Source: a virus. Taken from it: a stretch of DNA of 24,233 bases. The notes below the pieces were generated by a model. It was given only the letters and a program-made list of their open reading frames with translations. It made no database searches and was not told the DNA's origin. Of the stretch, positions 13,434-21,500 are shown in pieces. The stretch covers positions 1 to 24,233 of IMG/VR virus record IMGVR_UViG_3300023109_000138, one strand, 5' to 3'. How positions within the stretch are numbered: position 1 is the first letter of the stretch; every line of letters starts with the position of its first letter. The translations under genes were made by a program, and so were the position numbers.

Positions 13434-15521
13434 CTATGAACAAGTCCCGTTATAGTTCAAACCACCGGCACCTGAAACCCATACCGGACCATTCGGGAAT
13501 GAATCGTAATCAACCTGATGACATATTGTTAATGAAGGAGTTCCGTATGGACAATTGTTGTTTTGTGTACCAATTGGAGATGACATTTGTACAGTTCCGT
13601 CACAGTCACGCCATTGGATTACATTACACTCGTTTTGGTAAAAACTAGTTACAACATACGATTGGCAAAGCGGCGGTGCTTGTGTTGTGGCAGGAGTCTG
13701 TGTTGTGGTTGCAACCACATTCCATTTTGCCCAAAGAGTTAATTTATCATAAATTCCTTCACTTCCCGTATATACTGATGTCGGTGGTACAGCTCCAGCA
13801 CTATAATTTGTACCGGTAGTGTACTGACTAGTATTCCAAGAATCAAATGTGTAACCGTCACGTACGTATGCTGTATTAGCTGCTACTGATAATGGGTGTG
13901 TACCAGTTTGATCTGGGATTCCCGTTGACCCACTACCAAGAGTACCTCCATTAGGATTGTAAGTAATTTTATAGAGCTCTTCCCCGACAGCAGTGTCAGT
14001 ATCACTTACTTGTTGCCCAGCATTACTATATCCACTAGGTACTGTAACGACTAAAGTGTATGTATTACTACCTTCTCCTAATACAGTTGGTGTAAACGAA
14101 ACTATAGTACCGTTATTCGACCAAGTCATGACAGCATTCGCCCCTTCTACGCCGTTAGCTACATTTACGTTAATATTACTAGCTGTATATAATGGTAAAG
14201 GAGTTTGTGTTGTTGGCGTCGGAGCCTGTGTTGTTGGCGTCGGAGCTTGTGTTGTTGGCGTCGGCGCTTGTGTTGTTGCATCAGCAGCATTCTGTGAAAC
14301 AGCGATAGTTGCTGTAGTATTCGGATCTTGTGGGTGTGCAATAACTAAGTTACCACTTCTAGCAGAATATGATGTATTCGCTGCTACTGTAATATCAATA
14401 TAACCTGGATCAGATGCATCAAAAGTAATCCAGCTAGGTTTACTAGTAATATCAATTCCACTAAATATTAAGTCATCAGTAGGACCTGTTTGGATAAACA
14501 CTTCTAGACCTCCTCCTGTATTACTTAATCCTGTAAGTACGTTTGGATTTTCAAAGCTAATTGAATAATTAGTTGGTGCTTCTGTAGTCGAAGAAGTCGT
14601 AGTCACTTGAACACCAGTCCAATCATTACCGGAATTATCATACTCGTAACTTTCAGTAGATGGCACTAATTCAATACTTGGATCAGTACTCGTATAAGGA
14701 GTACCATATTGATTAACTAAAAGATCTCCATCTGGTTCAATGTTAATAGTATAACCTCCACCGCCTTGACCACAAGGAGCCATACAGAAGTCTACCCAAG
14801 TAATATTAGTTCCGTCAGAAATACCACCTTGGAATACATTAGTACTAGAGTTATATCTAATAAGACCAGTATCTGGAGATAATGTATTATTTGCCGGTAC
14901 TTTAAATGATGAGTTATCTGCAATAGAAAATCTATCAAAAGCAGCATTAAACTCTACATTAACTGCAGCATCTAAATCAAATGATTTTCCAAAAGTATAT
15001 TTAACAGAGTTATCTGCCTCATCACTAGAAGATATATCAATAGATACATTTTTACCATTATTATCAGCACCGTGCCATAGTCTTAAATATTCATCAGAGT
15101 CTAAACCACCTTGTACACCCTGTGCATGTTTACCAATAGTTAATGTAGCTCTTAAAGCGGTCAACCCATCGTAGGGTGTATTTTCATTAAACATCTGATC
15201 CCCTAAAAATATAGTAGGGTGTAAATTATCAGTTGTAATTTTAGGCTTTAATATAGAATAAGTCTCATTAGCTGAGTCAGGATTGACATTAATAACATGC
15301 CATGGCGAAGTTGTAGCGCCTGTTAAACCTTGTGGCCCAACATCACCTTTTTGCCCCTTGCTACCAGTGTTACCCTTGGTACCTTGTATACCTTGGGAAC
15401 CCTTCTGACCAGAAGGACCTCCTCCATTCGCTACAATTTGATCAAAGTTATAGTTTATCTTCTCAAACTTAATAGCGTCCGAATCACTAGGGTGTAGTAT
15501 TTCTTGTATATTAATGGCCAT
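13434..15521 (-). CDS. Modular tail-fibre/adhesin with collagen-like, BACON-like and InlB-type repeats
   Basis: The protein has 695 aa. Order of parts: an N-terminal attachment-like segment, ILHPSDSDAIKFEKINYNFDQI (8-29); a collagen-like Gly-X-Y stretch (35-69, GPSGQKGSQGIQG and onward) expected to form a trimeric stalk; a beta-rich fibre body containing TGLIRYNSSTNVFQGG (218-233), a common phage-fibre motif; a BACON-like domain (about 318-411, with PSWITF and the final IAVSQNA); a three-copy TTQAPTP linker (416-440); a 'GYSN' module (445-513); an InlB/Listeria-Bacteroides repeat-like module (516-602: YKITYNPNGG, GYTFDSWNT, LTLWAKWN); a second Thr/Pro linker; and a Cys-rich C-terminal domain (619-695). 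BACON and InlB-type modules suggest glycan or surface binding. The gene starts 4 nt after the 2856-aa gene. Virion adhesin is a strong inference. Confidence 0.85.
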   Translation of the reverse strand: MAINIQEILHPSDSDAIKFEKINYNFDQIVANGGGPSGQKGSQGIQGTKGNTGSKGQKGDVGPQGLTGATTSPWHVINVNPDSANETYSILKPKITTDNLHPTIFLGDQMFNENTPYDGLTALRATLTIGKHAQGVQGGLDSDEYLRLWHGADNNGKNVSIDISSSDEADNSVKYTFGKSFDLDAAVNVEFNAAFDRFSIADNSSFKVPANNTLSPDTGLIRYNSSTNVFQGGISDGTNITWVDFCMAPCGQGGGGYTINIEPDGDLLVNQYGTPYTSTDPSIELVPSTESYEYDNSGNDWTGVQVTTTSSTTEAPTNYSISFENPNVLTGLSNTGGGLEVFIQTGPTDDLIFSGIDITSKPSWITFDASDPGYIDITVAANTSYSARSGNLVIAHPQDPNTTATIAVSQNAADATTQAPTPTTQAPTPTTQAPTPTTQTPLPLYTASNINVNVANGVEGANAVMTWSNNGTIVSFTPTVLGEGSNTYTLVVTVPSGYSNAGQQVSDTDTAVGEELYKITYNPNGGTLGSGSTGIPDQTGTHPLSVAANTAYVRDGYTFDSWNTSQYTTGTNYSAGAVPPTSVYTGSEGIYDKLTLWAKWNVVATTTQTPATTQAPPLCQSYVVTSFYQNECNVIQWRDCDGTVQMSSPIGTQNNNCPYGTPSLTICHQVDYDSFPNGPVWVSGAGGLNYNGTCS
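14202..14276 (-). repeat. 21-bp tandem repeats encoding TTQAPTP
   Basis: Three and a half near-identical 21-bp units (plus strand GCTTGTGTTGTTGGCGTCGG-like) encode the Thr/Pro linker at residues 416-440 of the 695-aa fibre protein. The linker separates the BACON-like domain from the 'GYSN' module. Because the repeat lacks stops on both strands, it creates a spurious long plus-strand open frame here. Confidence 0.85.
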
Positions 15522-15525
15522 CTTC

Positions 15526-18500
15526 TTATGACGTTATTTTTATCATAGGTCTTATTCTATAAGAGTAACCTAATCTTTTATTATATATCAATCTAAAATT
15601 AAGGGGCTTTTGTTCGTGAGCCCTAAAAGTAAAGTTTTGATCTTGTGTATATCCACCATCGTCTAATGCGTCGATAGTAGTTGCATTTTCAAAAGCTGAA
15701 AACTGTCCTTTGATTCTACGCGTAAATAGCTTAATTTGATTTAGGCTAAATAGGTTGACCAAATTTTCTTCAATATAAAGTTGAGCATCATCAACCAAAG
15801 TGGTTTTATCTTCAGCAGAATCAGCCACTGCAACATATTGTTGAATTGCATTGAATACTCCATCCGACGATAATTTATCTTTAATAGTATCTGTGATATA
15901 AAAATCTACAATAATGTTATCTTTATTTTCAAATATAACTAAATCAGTAGTATTAGTATTATCTAATAAAATTACGTCTTGTTCTTCTTCTGACCCAACA
16001 TACTCTGAAGTAAAATTAAGTAAATTATAGCTATCTTTTACTTTCATAATAGTTGAAGCCAAATATGATTTCTCTTCTTTAGTTTCAAATGTACCAGGTA
16101 CCTGCTCAATATTTCCACCGGATAAAGATCGAGTATAATAGTTTTTATCCCATGAAGATTTAAACACATGTACGTCTTTTTTATCAATAGCAACTTCACC
16201 AATTAATGGGTAAAGAGGCAGTTTATCTGTAGACGTAGATAGTTTAGTTACCGACGCGGCGTTAAATTCATTTACCTTTCTATAGAAATGGTTTTTAATA
16301 TAACCCCATTGATTGTCATGAGTACCACCGTCGTATATAAATCCTAAGTTAAATGCAACACCACATCTATTATATCTCTTATAGTAATCTTTTGCAAGAT
16401 TAATTTCATCTATATCTGTTAGAGAGTGTTTATACATTTGTTCTTCTAAGATTATCTCTGTAGAATCCGATGTACTCTGTAAAGTATTGGTTTTCATGTG
16501 GCTATATACATCTGTAAAAGTAACCACAGGTTTAGTATCAACTGTATATCCACCATTTTGTCTAACTAGGAATGGATAGTATGTAAAACCATCTGTTAAA
16601 TCATAACCAATATTACCTGAAAACAGTTTAAAAGATTCTGGCTTATCCGTATCAGGAATAGTTTGTACTTTAGAGTCTTTTACAATTTCAGTACCATCTT
16701 CTAAATTAATAACAAACTGGTTATTTAAAACTTGACCATCGTTATTTACGGTTGTAAATACTATATTGTTAGGTTCTCTTAATAACATTGTCGCTACATC
16801 TCTAGCGGATAGTGCGTCTAAAATAGATTTATATGCATTTATACCTCCTTTTTCATAAGTATATTCTGCAGTTGACTGTAAATACGCAGGTATATTTTGT
16901 AAATTTGCATTTGGTGTTAGTGGAACTCCATTTGAATCTAACCCGTCACCATTATCACCATCTGAAATATCTTTAGGTGGTTGTGCTAATACTAAAGTAT
17001 CTTGTCCATCTAACCTTGCGATATTTAATCTTAAAAACATCTCACCGAATGGAGATTCTATCTTAACTATTAAGTTACCAAACTTAGAATCATCATCCTT
17101 ATTAATTTGCTCTAAAAATTGAGGAATTGAACCATCAACATGCTGTAATCCATTTACCTCTAAATAATTAGAAGCACTTGGGTCTGTAAAATTAGCATCT
17201 CGTAAGTTAAGAGCTCCATCGATTTTAATATCTGAATATTCAAATGTTAGGTTTTCTGATTTCCAAACTAACGAATGATTTAATTCATATAATAATTTTC
17301 TATTTAAAGTACCATCTGACCATAAATCATCTAGACTTAATGAAATCATAAAGACAACAAATTTAAACTTTTTATTTTGTATTACTTCATAGTCGATACC
17401 ATTTGATTCTTGTGCTGTTTTTACATTTAGTAAAATACTAAATCTATATCCATTAAATTCAGAAGACTTAATAAAATCTACTGGATTAGAGGCAGTAAAC
17501 TCTTTTCTACCTTTAAATATAAATTTTAAACCTTTAAATATAGTACTTGCAAATGCAGTATTATTACCACCTTCAACTCTAGTATACTTTTTCTGTCTAT
17601 CTGTTTTTACAAAAGTCTTATAGTTATTATTGCCCTTTGTCTCGAATCCTTCTGTTACAAAGAATCTATCAAAATAATCATAATTAGTATCTTTAAATAT
17701 AGCAGGAGTAATCTCAAAGTTATCCATAAAGTTAATATAACTAAAAGAATCATTTAGCCTATATACAGGATTAGCATCACTACCTACGTTATTCTTAAAA
17801 TAAGCTGGTAAATTATTAATGTAAAACCATTCATGTGTCATACCTAATCTATTTCTACCATCGGCAGATAAATCAGGTGCAAAATTAGATCTACCGAAAG
17901 CCTCATTAGCGTTTAGGTAGTATGGTTGTTCTCTAACAGTTAAGCTATCTTTTAAAACCCATTTATTAATAGAAGGAACTACTCTTGACTTGATAGCATA
18001 TTCTTTTAAATAGTTTTCTTGTAATCTATCAAACTCACTAGTAATTTGATTTTCATTAAACTCATCTGCTTGTTCTTCTAATAAAATATCACTTAATCCG
18101 TTAAAATAATCAACTGGATTTAGCGTGTATTCTGTATTCTCTTTACTACCAAATGGGTATATGTCATTTGAATCATCTTGTTCAGGCTCGTATGCTATAT
18201 TAGCAGGAGTCTCATAAACTAACTCTTTTAGGTCTGAGTTTGAAGTATCATAAAAATCAAAATTCATATCATGAATATCAAACGCAGAAAATAAACCTAC
18301 TTTAACTAGATTATCTGCATAGGTTTTAATTTCACCAGCCTCAATCGTATTAGGTTTTTCCAATACAATTTTCTTATATTGTAAAGGTAATCTTTCAATA
18401 TCATCTACAATATCAATAACTTTATTATAGATCCCTCTAGATTTTGTATTAATATAATCATTTACATTAATATCACTAGCAGAATCTAATGTTACTAATA

Positions 18501-21500
18501 TTGACTTGCCAGTTGAATTACCGCCATTGAAATAATAAATTGAACTATTATTAATTGTATTACAATTCTCTGGGCTATCACAATCATTAATATCTAATCT
18601 AAGTAAATTATTTACATCTAAATTATTTGAATCAACACTAATCCACTGATTAGCATTTGCATTAGGGATTGCAATACCAGCAGATAATAGTCTATAACCT
18701 TGTACATCTGTTTTAATATAGAAGTGGTCAGCTCCATCGTATGATAGTGCTGTAAACCCATTATCTATAGAATTAATAGATTTTACTATTGCACTTGTAA
18801 CTTGAGGTATGGTTCCTTGGTTAGAGAAATTAACTCCACCAAATTGACCTGCTGGTATATCTAATGCAAAGAATGTATTATTATCAATATCATAAGGTAC
18901 TTGCAGCTCTTCAATTCTAACAATAGAATTATTAACACCATTTGATTGCCATGGAATAAAATCAGGCTGTAATGGTTTTAATGTAGCTCTTTTTTCTGAC
19001 AATATAATAGATCTATCTGACTCTACCTCAATGTTTAAATTATTGTAAAGTTCTGGATATACCTTTGCTCCAGTAAATTGGTCTTCCTCTCCAATTCTAT
19101 TTTGAATATAAGTAGCAACACCTTGTATGCCCTGTCCATCAATATAAATAGGTCCAAACTCTAACAATTGCCCATCAGTAGGATTAACTATTGTAAATTT
19201 CCAATCCTCTTGTCCTAATGATTGCTGTGGAATTAGCCTAGTAAACTTAAGTCTATATGTCTGTTCTTTTGAAGGGAATATTGCAAACCCATCGTTTACA
19301 GCAGGGTTCTCTAAGATGTTTACCTTTACAAAGTCACTACCTGGTTTTCCATCAACCTTTATATCGATTGAATTTCCAGTTTCAGCTAATTTAATTTCTG
19401 AAGCAATTGAATTTCTAGAATCTTCAACATTTAACTCTAGGTTACTAGGGTTATATACTGTCTTTGGAGATATTTTATAGAATTTATCAGATGTTGCCGC
19501 GTACCCTAATGTAGGAGTTTCAGATATTAATTTATATGGTGGAATAGCAGATGAATTTTCGCTATTAATATATGAATTAACATTTTTAAACTTAAGTCTT
19601 CCTGTATTTGCAGAATCTAATGTACCGTAACCTGAATCAATATCATTTACATATAAACCAAAATATCTACTAACAGAATAATCAGTAGCAGCGTCATCAT
19701 TAAATAGGAACTCTAGGTTAATTAAATTTGCACATGCTAATTTATTTCTTTGGAACCCACTTGTAATTAACTCATTAGCATCGATTAACGTAGAATCTTG
19801 ACTAATAAAATCGCTATCTAAATACTCTCCTTTAGAAGTAAACCCTCCATTTTCTAAATCAATACCATTAAATGAAGACCTTTGTAATTTATCAAAGTTC
19901 ATTGTAATTGGAGTTTTAGGGAATGACTCAGATTGTATATGGTTTCTAATATATGTACCTAATTCAGAATCTCTAGATAAATCAAATGTTTTTACAATTT
20001 CACTATTCTTTAAAATCTCTTTTATATTATCTAAATTAGATCGTGTATCAAAGTCTAAAGTACCAATAGGATCTTTTACTCTAAAGATTACAAATTTGTT
20101 AGGTATTGTTTTATCTAACCAAATAGGAGCCATCATTCTAAAGTCTTCATCATGTATCTTAGAATAGTTATAGACTGTACCGTAATGGTAATCCTCTTCT
20201 ATTTGATGTTCAAAAGTATCTTGTACTGCAAAGTTTGAGTAAGACTCTTTTATTTTGTATATTTGGTCTGCAGGTGTTTTAGTATTTTTAAAGAATCTTT
20301 GTAGATCGTATGACCACTTTCCATCTTTATTAACTGCCCATTTTTTATATTCAACTGATGCTAATTCTTTTGTAGCCTCTATTGATTCAATATACATTTT
20401 ACCATTACTATTAACTACTAACTTCGCGTTAGTTGATAATTTAGGGTTTGTTCTTAATAGTGGTTTAGAAATATTATCTAAACTATAATTCTTTTCTAGG
20501 TTAAAATTAGGAATCGATTTGTTAATAATATCAGCATCATCAACAGTCGCCAATGTGTATGTTTGGGGCAACTCTGTTTGCATCAAACAACCTTCACAAT
20601 CAGTATATCCATAATTAATTACAGCCGCAGAGGATAGCCCTAAATCAACTGGGTTAACCTGAACAGTTCTAATAGAATCATTATTATATTCTGTTATATT
20701 ATCTAATATATCTTGAGCATCATCAATATTAACAGCAACAATTTTATGTTGCATTGACATACACTCTAATACAGTAGGACCATTTATTATTCCTCTATCA
20801 CCAATAACCTCGTGTAATTCTTTTATATAAGAACTGCCATTATCAGTATCTTTATGTAAACCATCTATGACATATAAATTCCAATAAGGAGATCCATCTT
20901 GGAATCTCGCAACACATGATAAAAATGCATAAAATACATTTTCTCTAGAAGCAATCGACTGACCTACTTCAAATGTAGAAGAACCTGCAGGTCTTTCAAA
21001 CTGAGTACTACATGTACCTAAAATTATATTAGCATCTTCTGTACTAGCATTACCAGTACTACCTTGTAATAAATCTGTATCGTTTCCAACTACGCCCTTC
21101 CATACATAGTTACCGGTATAACCACTTGAGTTATAGTTTTCCCAAACAGCAAATCGCCTATCTGTGTCTAATGAATAAGTTGCATTATTGAAACTATCAA
21201 CGTTAACCTTACTAGCTAAGAACGTAGTACTTGACCATGATAATCCATAATCAACTTGGTTCGCAGCCTCTAATGAAGTAAAAGGTACTATATTATGTTG
21301 TAATATGTATTGTAATTTAGCCAATTCAGATAAAGACCCTACTCCATCTTCTTGATTAGCTCTAAAATAAAGTTTTGTAAGAACTAAATCACTGTCATCA
21401 GCTAAACAAACATTATCAATTCTAATAGGATCTACTGTATTATAGTAAACACCAACATCGTATGTTTGGTATTTTATCCTTGGCGGGCAATCTTGTGCAT

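Noticed and set aside
13993-14403. Plus-strand open frame of 136 codons across the Thr/Pro repeat region
   Set aside because: It is antisense to the well-supported 695-aa fibre gene, and its repetitive Gly/Val/Cys sequence is simply the complement of the 21-bp TTQAPTP repeats.
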